A DNA stretch of 64,000 nucleotides from Zygnema cylindricum (Eukaryota > Streptophyta > Zygnematophyceae > Zygnematales > Zygnemataceae). The DNA lies in NCBI GenBank assembly GCA_037447655.1, contig JBBHKE010002360.1, positions 223,091 through 287,090 on the forward strand, written 5' to 3'. Numbering within the stretch: position 1 is the stretch's first letter; each line of letters begins with the position of its first letter. Under the pieces are notes generated by a model. The model searched no databases and was not told where the DNA came from. It saw nothing but the letters and a program-made list of their open reading frames with translations. The position numbers and the translations under genes were made by a program. Positions 14,748 to 27,100 of this stretch are shown here, one piece after another.

Positions 14748-15356
14748 TACCGCGAATCGTAATTAGAGTAATGAAAAAATTAGAGTAAAAAAACAAAAAA
14801 AAACAATTAGAGTAATTGACGCTAATTTATGTGATAGAGCTTTTTCAAGTATGAAGTTTACTCTAATTTATTTAGTTATTCTATATTGGGTTATGTCGGC
14901 GATAATTATGTGCGCGATAATTATGAACACTAAATTACGTAGACATACAAAATATGTCAGTCCGGTGTAGTATTGACGTCATTATGACGCTAATAATATT
15001 TGTCGCATTGAATGTCAGTTAATGTTCACACTGACGACGATGATGTCGACGGACGAGAGTTATGCGAACGGCTTTTTTTAGATGTGATTGACTTTTTTGT
15101 TTAGTGCGATTTCACGTGCGAGCGTAAATCATTATTTGTACTTTTTTACTTATAAAAGTACAATTTTGCACGGTCAGACGTCGTCCGTACTCCACACTAT
15201 TTAAAAATAACATATATTATAATTTTTTACGCTAATTAAACCTCACCTAAATTAGAATAATGAAAAAATTAGAATCGATTACTCTATTTGATGTGATAGA
15301 GTCGAAATTTCGAGCGACCAAATTAGAGTAATTTACTCTAATTACGATTCACGGTG
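14748..15356. mobile_element. Family B TIR element, copy 1 (TA target site)
   Basis: A 609-bp element with ends ACCGCGAATCGTAATTAG and CTAATTACGATTCACGGT, flanked by TA (14746-14747 and 15357-15358). There is no coding capacity, so it is a non-autonomous MITE. TA duplication and the size suggest a Tc1/mariner-type mobiliser, by inference. It begins about 145 bp upstream of the FGT1 start codon, so it may sit in that promoter. Bases 14976-15356 recur almost unchanged at 18056-18436. Confidence 0.75.
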
Positions 15357-15407
15357 TAGTTAACTCTAACTAAACTGTACCTACATTAACGTGAAATAAA
15401 ATAAGTA

Positions 15408-15957
15408 CACTGCGAATCGTTATTAGTGTCAAAGTTTAATTAGTGGTGAGAAAAAAATATCGTTCTTAATGCTAATTAGGAATTTGTTTTATTTTTTAAA
15501 AAGAATGTATTCTAATTTTGGCGTTAATGCTAACTTGGGAGTTACAAAAAAAGGAATAACCACCGTACAATTGTATACATTAATATATTGTATCCGTACA
15601 AAATATTAGAAATCTTACGCCGTCGCGAAATTTAAATATCTGTAACATACCATACTAATTTACGGCAGTTACGCGACTAGATTGAATCCCATTTTTGAGC
15701 GCACGTTGATATGCGTGCGCGTCTGTTTTAATTCATTTTTGTAAATTTTCACTTGAAAGGGTACATTTATGTCTGATTTGACATCGACCGTACACCACAC
15801 TATTTAGATCTTATTGTACTTTTGTTCTTTACGTTATTTTGTACTGTACATAAATTAACGGAAAGGAAAAATACAAATCATGTATATTATTTAAAAAAAA
15901 TACCAAATTTTCAGGAACCCAAATTAGAGTTATATAATTTATTAACGGTTCGCGGTG
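15408..15957. mobile_element. Family B TIR element, copy 2
   Basis: A 550-bp element with ends CACTGCGAATCGTTATTAG and TTAACGGTTCGCGGTG, flanked by TA. It has no ORF. Inside is the motif ccgtacaccacactattta, shared with copies at 14748, 63065 and 63675. Its right TA is directly followed by a family C element. Confidence 0.75.
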
Positions 15958-16743
15958 TAGTGTTGTGTATCGGTAAGGATTTGCCGATAACTGATATGAG
16001 TTTTTTTTCGGGTTGCCGATAATCGATATATTGGTATGATATATCGCTATCAGTGTTATCGCCGATAATTAACCGATTATATTGGTTGTTTATCAACGAT
16101 AACACCGATATTGATAACTATCGGTGATAATTGTACGGACCGTACAAATAAATGTATGGCCATTATACTCAACTGTACAAGTTATTCCCCTGATGCTATG
16201 CGGACCCTTTTGCCCTCGATCACGATACTTGCTTCATTGTTTCTAATTTAAGGGGGTTTTCCTTAGGTACCCCTTCCAAAATGTATTTTTGACTGTTATT
16301 TTTCTATATATGGCAGTTAATGGCGGCATGCTGACAGATTTGTTCGTCTGCTTTGTTCCTCTGTTCGATTGGTTTTCGAAAAAGTTTAATTTTACAAATT
16401 TACAATGTAATTTGTTTTTTTCGATTTAATACAATAATTTTAAAACTATGAACTATTATTTTAAATTTGTCAATGTTTGTGTGCCGTGCTATCCGCAATA
16501 AATTTCAGTTAAACAGCGTACGGAACAATTTCTTGCACGTGGCATACCACGCTATGTAAAGTCAATAATATAATACATTATATTATAAAGTACTATTGTA
16601 TGCATGTTATATTTTTTTAGGTTATCGCCGAAATGGAGTTTGTTGGTCTCGGACCGATATATCGGGACCTCTGACCGTTCGATAACCGATAACTATCGGT
16701 ATCGGTGTTATAGCGATTAATTTTTTACTGATTCACAACACTA
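15958..16743. mobile_element. Family C TIR element, copy 1
   Basis: About 786 bp, bounded by TAGTGTTGTGTATCGGTAA and ATTCACAACACTA, an imperfect inverted repeat. Both ends are dense in TATCGGT/ACCGATA motifs that form many local inverted repeats. No ORF resembles a transposase, so the element is non-autonomous. The superfamily is uncertain; TA at both ends could be a target duplication or part of the TIR. Confidence 0.6.
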
Positions 16744-18055
16744 AAAATCAGTATAATTATATTTCAGGTTTAAAGGTTTTCATTTAGGGGCATATATATA
16801 ATGTTATCAACACTAATTATAATTCGTTATCTACTCTCCCAACTTTGAATGGTGAATTAGGTTTAATTCGTGGTCAAATGGACCAGCTTCGTATTTAGGT
16901 AGTTAGGCTTTGGTAGTTTATATCAATACCTCTCTTTATTGAAGACATGCCCAAAGTGGAGGAAGGTCTATTACCACTTCATGAGTTCCTTCTCTCAACC
17001 CGTCCACTACAACCACCTGATGCTCTACATAAAGTCTCACCTTTTCTATCTCTCATTGTCGAAAACAACTTTCAACTTCAAAAATGCATATTGCAACAAC
17101 CACCAACTATTGCATTTTAAAACATCTTATAAGTTATACCTTTTGCCCGATCATATACTCACTTTCATTTGAGTTTGTTGCCACAGGCTTGTGCGTGGCT
17201 GACAACCACACCAAAACGTATGAACGGTCATAGCTACTTTACATCCACGCTTGGGTTTGCCTCCCCCTCCGCGATTAAAGAGCATGCGTCATGTTTTAAA
17301 ATGAACCTACTGATCCCCAAAAAAAATCAATCATCCACTTTGTTGCTGACGTGTAGGGGAAGGTACTATTACACGTAATTCGGTTTCAATTGCATTTGGA
17401 TTTGTTGGCGTCGAGTCGAGGTACACCGTCAAACTAGCGGTTACCACTGTTTATCCCACCCACAATTTTAAATCTTCACATTTAGTCCGTAAACTTGATT
17501 TTCCTTTACAATGGAGAACCCTTGGAATAAGATGGTTTTTTCTTGTCATCTCCCATTCTATACTATTAGGGCATCTTAAGACACATCGAACTAAAAGGAA
17601 CAAGATTTTGCTCACCAAGACCCAATAGATCAACCTGTTTTATCTGTGGTGGGGATTATTTTATTTTTCTAAAAGTTACTCGAAGATTGCGTCCATGATT
17701 ATGCGCAAAAAAAATAATCATTTAAAGGTCCAAAAAATCTTTCACTTTGTATTTTGGTTGAACTTGTATCAGTTGCCCTTTGATGAGTTGTAGCTATTGC
17801 TCTCCCTAAAAAACAAGGTGCAAAATAACAAAGATGATCCAATAATTTTGGGTATGCACATCCACAAATTTTACGATTGGTATCCTTAACTTTTTTAACG
17901 TAGCATAGATTCATCTGTTGTATGTTTTTTCTCGTTAAGGGTGATCATGTTGTGTAGGTATAGACGTTACTTCTTTTAGTTAGTGTTGTTATCGAGTTGT
18001 TTTATTTAGCATTAGGTTATTTGTATAAATTCCTAAATTTGTTTTATTTAGAATT
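16744..18055. other. Unassigned AT-rich spacer in the transposon island
   Basis: No recognised gene or RNA. Short ORFs on both strands (about 16939-17172 plus, 17451-17633 minus) match nothing I know. The segment is AT-rich and lies between a family C element and a partial family B copy. It could be an old, unrecognised transposon, but I see no terminal repeats. Confidence 0.4.
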
Positions 18056-18436
18056 ACGTCATTATGACGCTAATAATATTTGTCGCATTGAATGTCAGTT
18101 AATGTTCACACTGACGACGATGATGTCGACGGACGAGAGTTATGCGAACGGCTTTTTTTAGATGTGATTGACTTTTTTGTTTAGTGCGATTTCACGTGCG
18201 AGCGTAAATCATTATTTGTACTTTTTTACTTATAAAAGTACAATTTTGCACGGTCAGACGTCGTCCGTACTCCACACTATTTAAAAATAACATATATTAT
18301 AATTTTTTACGCTAATTAAACCTCACCTAAATTAGAATAATGAAAAAATTAGAATCGATTACTCTATTTGATGTGATAGAGTCGAAATTTCGAGCGACCA
18401 AATTAGAGTAATTTACTCTAATTACGATTCGCGGTG
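18056..18436. mobile_element. Truncated family B element (381-bp repeat of 14976-15356)
   Basis: Carries the right-hand 381 bp of copy 1, base for base apart from about one change near the end (gattcgcgg instead of gattcacgg). It stops abruptly at acgtcattatgacg, so the left terminal repeat is missing. The TA end runs straight into a short (TACTG)n run at 18437-18456. Confidence 0.75.
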
Positions 18437-18922
18437 TACTGTACTGTACTGTACTGAATTGTGGTCCAATTCAACAAGGAACTTTTGCTATGTGTACCTG
18501 CAACATTAATGTGGACATCCTGAAATAAACTCGTACGAAAATTGCACACTTTCAAAGGACACCCCATGAGCATAATAAGTTAATAACTCCTCGAGGGGCG
18601 TCCAAACAAGCCCGGCAAAAAAATTGGATTTGTAGCGGCCGGCAGCTAACACTCCCTTTCTGACAAGTGACAAGCTGACAACGCCCATGGAGATGGCTCC
18701 TTCAGGTGGGAGGTCATTGTTTTTGACTTTTTGTCGATGGCCGCCACGTGGCATTTAAAGATGTCAAAATCTATACATCATGGACGCACCGTGGACAGGC
18801 GAAAAAGGATTTTCTAGCCAACTGCGAAGGGCCCAAGCCCCAAAGGTGTATTTTAGCGTGTGAAAAGTGAAGACAGTCAAACATGACAAAGAGAGAAGGA
18901 AGAAAGTTTTAAAGGACAAAAG

Positions 18923-19198
18923 CATAGTTCAAAGGTAGGCGTTTTTATGGTAGGTCTTTGGTCGGCGCCTTTATCGTAAGTTGTGTTATGGGCTTTTCAT
19001 GTGATCTTCTTACATCGCTACTTTGATCAGCGACCGTCAGATCGTCAAAATCTGACGGTGTAAACTATTTTTTTTGGTCCGAATGTTTTAATTGGTCCGA
19101 ATCGGTCCAAATACAATATGGGTCTTAAGGTCATATTGTATGTTTTGCATACAATAGGCATATTGTATGTGCCAACTTTCACCTACTTTTGAACTATG
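18923..19198. mobile_element. Family A hAT-like MITE, copy 1 (8-bp target duplication)
   Basis: A 276-bp element bounded by CATAGTTCAAAGGTAGG and CCTACTTTTGAACTATG. It is flanked by an exact 8-bp direct repeat, GACAAAAG (18915-18922 and 19199-19206). An 8-bp duplication with short TIRs and no ORF points to the hAT superfamily. Inside are palindromic CATATTGTATG units and a near-palindrome around gatcagcgaccgtcagatc. Confidence 0.85.
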
Positions 19199-19327
19199 GA
19201 CAAAAGTACAATATTATATACACCTGTTAGCGGCCGCCGGTACGGATCCAAAACTTTTGACGGAATTGAGAGACACCCATCAATCCATCATAACTCATCG
19301 GGTGTCCTTGAAGTGTACTATTTTCTA

Positions 19328-19690
19328 GTGTTGGGTATCGAGGACCTATTTCCGATATTCAATATATATCGAATTTTAGGTACCCCATAATCGATATATC
19401 GAGACCATGTACGGAGAAGCTAAATATCCAGAATCTTTTTTTTTCCCGGATTTTTTTTTCCAAAAGCCTCCCCCCCCCCCCCCCCCGGGGTGGCGGGCGC
19501 TCAGTTTTGGGGGGGGGGGGGGTCCGTACCATTTTTCATACGGTTTACCGTACTGTATATGTACGGTACATGTACGGACACTCTTTTTTTGCGATATATA
19601 TCGCGATGATTTATGTTGGTCGCGGCACGATATATCGAGGACTTTGCTCGATCGATATATCGCGATATGAAATTACCCGATACCCAACAC
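19328..19690. mobile_element. Family D TIR element
   Basis: A 363-bp element with perfect ends GTGTTGGGTATCG / CGATACCCAACAC, flanked by TA on both sides. It is related to family C (GTGTTGTGTATCGG) but has its own terminus. It is rich in TATCG palindromes and contains a long C run facing a long G run (19473-19522). Its right TA is also the left TA of the family B copy that follows. Confidence 0.7.
19473..19522. repeat. Opposed poly-C / poly-G runs
   Basis: A run of about 18 C at 19470-19487 is followed within about 20 bases by about 15 G at 19508-19522. They can pair as a GC hairpin, and the G run could form a quadruplex. It lies inside the family D element. Run lengths in such tracts are often misread in assemblies. 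Confidence 0.7.
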
Positions 19691-19692
19691 TA

Positions 19693-20791
19693 CACCGCGA
19701 ATCGTTATTAGTGTCACTAATTTTTGGGTTCTTAAAATTTTGTTTTTTTTTTTCAAATAGGATACATGACTTTAGTTTTTCCTTGACGTTAATTAAGGTA
19801 CTGTACAAGATAGAGTAAAGCCCGAAAGTTCAATAAAATATAAATAGTATGGTGTACGGTCGATGTTAGACCGTACATAAATGTACCTTTTCAATTGAAA
19901 AATTTATAAGAAATGAATTCAATCATACGCGAACGCATACGAACTTGCGCTAAAAAAAACGGGATTAGTTTGACACGTAAATTAGTATGACATGTACGGA
20001 TATTTTAAATTCGCGACGGCGTACGATTTCTATTATTTTGTACGGATTCACGTATTAGTGTATATAATCGTACGGCGGAATATCCATTTTTGCTGTTCCC
20101 AAATTAGCATAAACGCCGAAATTAGAATACACCTTTTTTTTGAAAAATTTCAAATTCTTAATTAGCATCAATTACGGTAAATTTTCTTCAACACTATTTA
20201 AAATTTGACACTAATAAGCATAGTTCAAAAGTAGGTGAAAGTAGGCCCATACAATATGCCTATTGTATGCAAAACATACAATATGCCCTTAAGACCCATA
20301 TTGTATTGGTCGAAAAATGAAAAAAAATAGTTACAGGGTTGAGTTGCACATCGATCGATAGAGAATTAAACGTCATGTCTAAATTTTGAAAAAAAGTCGG
20401 ACAAAAAAAATAATTTCTGTGAGTTTTGAGGTTAAACTTCTTTAAACCGTCAGATTCAGACGATCTTACGGTCGCTGATCAAAGTAGCGATCTAAGAAGA
20501 TCACATGAAAAGCCCATAACACAACTTACGAAAGGACTATCTGTCATATTAGTGTCTGCAAATTTGAACGTCCGCGTGTTTTAGTTCGCTAAAAAAATTC
20601 GTCCGTCGGCGTGCGCTTAACTTTGATCATACGTCAGATTCGTACGTCCGTACAAGAGTGTCCACAGCACGCACCCATACAGTATGCCTACTCTATGCGA
20701 GTTTAGTGCCAAGTTTTGTGCACCTACTAAAGGCCTACCATAAAAACGCCTACTTTTGAACTATGCTAATAAGTAATAACGATTCGCGGTG
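19693..20791. mobile_element. Family B TIR element, copy 4, interrupted by a family A element
   Basis: Ends CACCGCGAATCGTTATTAG and TAATAACGATTCGCGGTG, flanked by TA. Taking out the nested family A element and one 8-bp duplication leaves about 544 bp, the same length as the family B copy at 63065-63608. It holds the typical gtacggtcgatgttagaccgtac palindrome and no ORF. Confidence 0.8.
20219..20765. mobile_element. Family A hAT-like element, copy 2 (547 bp), nested in family B
   Basis: Bounded by CATAGTTCAAAAGTAGG and CTACTTTTGAACTATG, with an exact 8-bp duplication CTAATAAG at 20211-20218 and 20766-20773. It is about 270 bp longer than copies 1 and 3. The extra DNA (about 20340-20700) includes a second cacccatacagtatgcctac block like the ends. 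No transposase ORF. Confidence 0.85.
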
Positions 20792-21148
20792 TACTATTTT
20801 CATACGATTTTTTTGTACGATGTTAATCTAACAATCAGGGTGTCCAGATAGCAAGTCTCATTCAATCACGTTACTGGAACACTCGACCCGCTTTGCCATG
20901 TTCTTGCGCACTTGCGCTCTGATAGAGTGATAGCCAATGCCATCCCTGATGCTCTGTGGCCTGTGAAGTCTGGCCATTTTTTCAGTCACCCGCAAGTACA
21001 GTATATTACAGCAGTCAATAGCGACCATTACAGTAGTCTCAGCATGCACCTCAAGTTGCTGGCCGTGGGGCACGGATCATTCAGCCACTCTTAGGCGCTT
21101 GACTGTCCTGCGTTCGCCCTTTGTTGAGCGCTTCTTTGGCGGCAGGCG

Positions 21149-24100
21149 ATGCAGGCTCGCCATGATGCCCTAGCGGCAACCGGCCTATGGCTGCTCGCGG
21201 ATGAGTTTCAGGAGGCAGGCTGCATTCCTCAGGCATGTCAGGCGTTCTGGACCATCTGGACTTCCTGGACGGTTACATCTCTCAAAAATTTGCAAGCTGT
21301 TCTTTTGTGTTGATGCCGTTGCAAACTTTAATTTAGTTGAAGTTTTTGCTGCTAAGGTTGACTAAGAAGAAAGGCTTCTTTTCCACATTGTCTTTGTGCG
21401 GCACAGGCTGTCAAGTGTTTGGAAGCTATTTGCCAGAGTGATGTGTTGTTTCAGCCTTGGATTGAAGCAAAAACTCGCCTCAGAGTCGCCCAACTACTGA
21501 TTGAGCACTGCGACAATACCAAAGCTGCTCAAAGTCATTTGGAGAGAGCGGTATTTGTTCTTCCCCTGTTCTTTTAGATGCTACAATGTCAAGCAGTTAG
21601 TCATCATGAGTTCCTAGCAAAAGCACTTAATTTTCCCCTCGTTTCTTATGTAAGGATAGAATTTTGTCTTTGTTGATGAGGATATTTATCGAGGACAGAA
21701 GGGTGTGTTGACCTTGTGATACAAGATATCAGAAATCGGAGAACTCTAAACTGTAAATTAAGATCAGTGCTCTCTAGTCAGAAAATCAGCAGTTGTATAT
21801 TGCTTTTCTATATTGTGCAGATGTTCAGAAGTTATTAGCTACACAATGTTCTGGTAGTGGAACTTGCATTTCTGAGCTCGAGTTTCCTGAGCACTTCAAC
21901 GTTTTGGGTTTGTTTGATGATGTTTCAGCTTGTGGTGATTAAACGAGTCCCAGCATGTCTTGGCCTCAAATGCAGCATAATAGGCCTGCTAAGCCATTGT
22001 TACGGTCTTACACAAGCGCGCCATTTGCAAAAACAGATGCTTATGCGAGGCCTCGAGATCACCAAGTGCAGCCTTCAAATGTAAGCATTTTGTCTTATAG
22101 TTGGCTTTTTTTAATTTTTTGAACTTATTGTCTACTTACCCAGCATCACTTCACCAAAATGGGAGCAAAGTAATGTTCTGATTTTTTTGTTTGAAAGTAA
22201 TGTTTGTCTAGTATTGTTTCCCTTTCGAAACAAATGCAATCATGCACAGTGAATTTGGGACTGAACACTTTCTCTTTATCGTTTTTTCGGTTTTACTCTG
22301 GCTTTCAGTCATTGGCTGCACTATTCACCATAATGGATGTAGGCCATCCTAATTTCAAGCACCCTTTTTCCTGAGACCTGTTTATCCTTTTGCGTGGCCT
22401 ACAGTAGATACTAAGCGAAAAAGCAGTAGACACTAATCAGCCTCGTAGTCCCTTTTTATCGGTATGGACAACACTAATTTCTATCCATAAGTTACTCCAG
22501 TAGTTTTGGTGAACGTTGTACTTGTGAACTCTTAGTGTTTTACACCATGTTGATAAATGGTGGTCAACTTGCTTGGCATAAGCAGATGCATGAAAGGCAT
22601 TGACGATGTGAGCATGGTATTCATCTGAAATTGGTTAAATTGGGAGCTTGACGATGGACATTGGAAAACAGAAATTGGAGTAAATCAAGAACAGAGGCAA
22701 TATTTTATCTCTTATCCCAATGCATAATCAGATCAAAGCTGTAACATTACGGGGCAAAGCACAGCTTGTCTTAATCGGCATGACAAGCGAATTTCAAGCT
22801 GTTCCGCCAAAGAAGGCTTTCTAATGAAATGATAGTTGGGCATGTATCGATTGTATGTACCAGTTAATACTGGTGATGTCCAATTCAACGTGCAGCATGT
22901 CAGCGCAATGGCGTCGCACCACTTGCATGTCTTTCTGGTTATGTGATAATTTAGAGAACTTCAGATTTTTTGACCTTATGTCAGATCCATGTGACACGTG
23001 CTACTTATTCCTTTCCATTAAAGACCACTCACCTGTGTTCCATTCCTCCATGCAAAGCCTGTCCTCTTTGCTTGCTTTAAAAACAATGAGCTCAGGAGCT
23101 CCGGAACTCGAGAGCTCTTGTAAATTTAACAAGCTCAGGTTGTACCTTCAGGTGTATTCAAGATGCATTTGGTGTCCTCCACTCATTGTTTTCTTTTATG
23201 TTCATGGTTTGAGCGACAATATCCTGCCGCTAATACGTTTTTTCATGTTTTCATGATGCATTGGGCAAGGGTGCACTAACGACAGCATCTAATGAAGTTT
23301 CTAGGGGTTCCAGGGAGGGTGGTTTGGTATGGATGTGCAATTTTGCTTTGCAATTAGGCGGTGCTCATATGGGAGAAGGTGAATGGGACAATGCTGTTGT
23401 GATATTCAAAATGGGGAACGATTTGGGGAGCGAATTTGGCCGCCGTGATCTGCAGGTGTCCACAATTCGCTTTTTTTTTCTGGATGATTTGAAGCTCTTT
23501 CTCTGGATTTTGTTTGTATAATTAAAATTGTTCATGTTTGTTATATTTGCTTCGCCGTCATCGACAATAAATTTATGCATCAATCTGCAACTTAGTCATT
23601 TTGTGGATGTACAGTCCAGATTGTTGTTATGCCATTGTGGAGGACAATGTTGGTTCTAGCTTCTATATAGGACCGTCCATTTTAGCTTGTTCTGTTAATG
23701 CTTGTACGCTACTGTTTCCGTTGTTCTTTCCATTTACACTTCACACCTTTGTGTTCTGTTGTTCGTAAGTGTTCGATGAAGATAACTGTAGGAAGTCTGC
23801 ATCTGTGTGTAATCCTAGGGGCGATTTGATGTATGCTGGCAATGGTGGGTAGGGAAGCAGCTGATGTTTTCTGTGACCATACTTCACGCACTTCTTATAA
23901 AGGATTCACCAGCAAATGTTGTTGCTTCATCCATCCGTGATTGTAGTGTCACAGCAGCGCTTTTGGCTCCGGAACAGGTGACCTTTGTTTGCCTCATCAA
24001 GATGGCAACTATACCTTCTGCTGTGCTTTTGATGACCACCATTCCGGATGATTTACTTAGGCTATTTAGTATTTACTCATTGCTGCACTGAAGGTTTACT

Positions 24101-27100
24101 TTTCTGTTTGGCTGTAACCTGCTTATGTTCACTAAAGCATCCTTTTTTTCAGTTTTCTATGTTCTGCATGTCTGTTATAAAATCATGCTTGTATGCAATA
24201 CCTGGAGTGTGATGTTCACATCAGTCCCATTCTTTTTCGTTGTTGTGAGTGGCTTGCCTGTTGACTACTCTATCACAGCAACTTGACATGCAAGATGTTG
24301 CTCATTGCAGAGGCAGGCTTACATTGGACTTCTTGTGTACTCCGAGTTGTTACAAGCCATGTGGCTCCTTCATGTCTGCGATTATAAGTCACTTAAGGCT
24401 CATGTGCAATCCCTTGAAAATTGGATCGGCAGCTCACCTACTGTCAATGGGATCCATCAGCAATCTGCAGAACAGGCGTTCACCTCGGAAATCATCCAGT
24501 CATCATTACCGTCAAGAACTGGTCCTAAACCTGATACCTCTTCCTTTTCTGGCCATCTTAAAGATGTGTGCAGTAAGTCGGGTCGTTTGAGGCTTGGCCC
24601 TCCTCCCTTGGATGCCGAATGGCTGCCACTGACTGCAGTTAGTATTGTGGTAGATCTCCTTGCTTTGGCCTGCTTGAGGCCCGACGGAGATAAGGGACGA
24701 ATCATGGCCCGTCAGTCTGTCTGCTTGACCCGTATTGAAGGTAATTCCTCCTTTGGGCCACAAAAAAATTATTAACATTGGAACTGGAAGTCTGCATTTA
24801 GTTTTAGCATGGGTGCAAACACCATGTTCTCTTTAACAGACCTAGATTCTATGTCCTTTGTAAGAATCATATTTCAGGAGCAACTGGGGTTGCATGGTTT
24901 GAGAACAAACGCATTCCATCTTTGAGTTGTTCTTTGGCTCCCTGTTAAAGCTACATATTGCATTTTATGGGATTTTGGTTGTGCAGGGGAGCTTCTTAGA
25001 CTGCATGTCAGTAACGACTCAACAGGTAAGGGGCACCAATGCATTTGTTAAACGGCCTTTTTTCTCCCTCTCTCCCTCTCTCCGTCTCCCTCTCTCCCCC
25101 TCCCTCTAAATTGCTCTCTGGCAGTTTGTGGTGTAGCTCCCATCATCCTCTTTCTCAACAATCCTCTAATAGGGTCCAAAGGGGCGTATCTGACCCTTAT
25201 TTTGTTTAAATGTGGGTCCAAATGGGGTATATTGGAAAATATAATTTCAGACCCTGAGTCAGTTATGTTCGTATGACTGGGCGGCCAAGTCAGTTCAAAT
25301 CAAGGAGACTCCATGGGCCATAAAAGACGAACCGAGGTTTCCGCACCGAGGACTTCTCGTTGGTCTGTATTCGCCCCTTTTTCTTCCCTTTTTTTCCCCA
25401 CGGAACCTTTTTTTTTGCTGTAAAGGAAATAAATAATTCTTTGTACTTGTCCGTACTTTTTTGTACCTTTTGGTACCTTATTTTGTACTCTTTTGTTCTT
25501 TTCTTGATAATTTTTTGTACTTTCTTTCAATTGCTTACTGTTTGTTTTTTCTTTTTTTTTCTTTTTTTCTTTTTTTATTTCTTTATTTATTTTTTTGCCT
25601 CTTTGGTTTTTTGTTTGGTTTGCTTTTTTTTCTTTTGTTGGTTTTGGTTTTTCGGTTTCTGAAGGATACCATTTATAGTGGATGGTTTTTTTTTTTTTTT
25701 CGCTTATTTTTTATGAGAAAGTTTGGCTCCATCTATCCTCTCCCTCTCTATCTCCCCATCCCTCCCTCCATCCCACTCTCCCTCTCTCCTTTTTATTTCC
25801 TTTACAATTCTACTCCTTGACTCGTGAAATTTTATGTTTTGAAGTGAGGGACTTTAAAGATGGACGTTTGTCTTTCAGTAGTTTTTAGTTTTGGAGGGCG
25901 AATGGAAAGGGGGGAAGGGAGGGAGTGGGGGAGGGGGAGATGAGACGGAAGCTTACTTAAACTGTCACAGCTACTAGTGTGGATCTCCTCGCATTTAACT
26001 ACCTCTTATTGATTTTCCATCCGTGATTGTAGTGTCACAGCAGCGCTTTTGGCTCCGGAACAGGTGACCTTTGTTTGCCGCATCAAGATGGCAACTATAC
26101 CTTCTGCTGTGCTTTTGATGACCACCATTCCGGATGATTTACTTAGGCTATTTAGTATTTACTCATTGCTGCACTGAAGGTTTACCTTTCTGTTTGGTTG
26201 TAACCTGCTTATGTTCACTAAAGCGTCCTTTTTTTCGTTTTTCTATGTTCTGCATGTCTGTTATAAAATCATGCTTGTATGCAATATCTGGAGTGTGATG
26301 TTCATATCAGTCCCATTCTATTTATCGTTGTTTGTGAGTGGCTTGCCTGTTGACTACTCTATCACAGCAACTTGACATGCAAGATGTTGCTCATTGCAGA
26401 GGCAGGCTTACATTGGACTTCTTGTGTACTCCGAGTTGTTACAAGCCATGTGGCTCCTTCATGTCTGCGATTATAAGTCACTTAAGGCTCATGTGCAATC
26501 CCTTGAAAATTGGATCGGCAGCTCACCTACTGTCAATGGGATCCATCAGCAATCTGCAGAATAGGCGTTCACCTCGGAAATCATCCAGTCATCATTACCG
26601 TCAAGAACTGGTCCTAAACCTGATACCTCTTCCTTTTCTGGCCATCTTAAAGATGTGTGCAGTAAGTCGGGTCGTTTGAGGCTTGGCCCTCCTCCCTTGG
26701 ATGCCGAATGGCTGCCACTGACTGCAGTTAGTATTGTGGTAGATCTCCTTGCTTTGGCCTGCTTGAGGCCCGACGGAGATAAGGGACGAATCATGGCCCG
26801 TCAGTCTGTCTGCTTGACCCGTATTGAAGGTAATTCCTCCTTTGGGCCACAAAAAAATTATTAACATTGGAACTGGAAGTCTGCATTTAGTTTTAGCATG
26901 GGTGCAAACACCATGTTCTCTTTAACAGACCTAGATTCTATGTCCTTTGTAAGAATCATATTTCAGGAGCAACTGGGGTTGCATGGTTTGAGAACAAACG
27001 CATTCCATCTTTGAGTTGTTCTTTGGCTCCCTGTTAAAGCTACATATTGCATTTTATGGGATTTTGGTTGTGCAGGGGAGCTTCTTAGACTGCATGTCAG

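Noticed and set aside
25360-25888. Phe/Leu-rich plus-strand ORFs
   Set aside because: Made of T-rich low-complexity DNA lacking stop codons; no domain or splice support.
26338-26867. ORFs in the second SCC4 duplication copy taken as a separate gene
   Set aside because: They are in other frames or resume after the TAG; the segment is a duplicated exon block without its own start.
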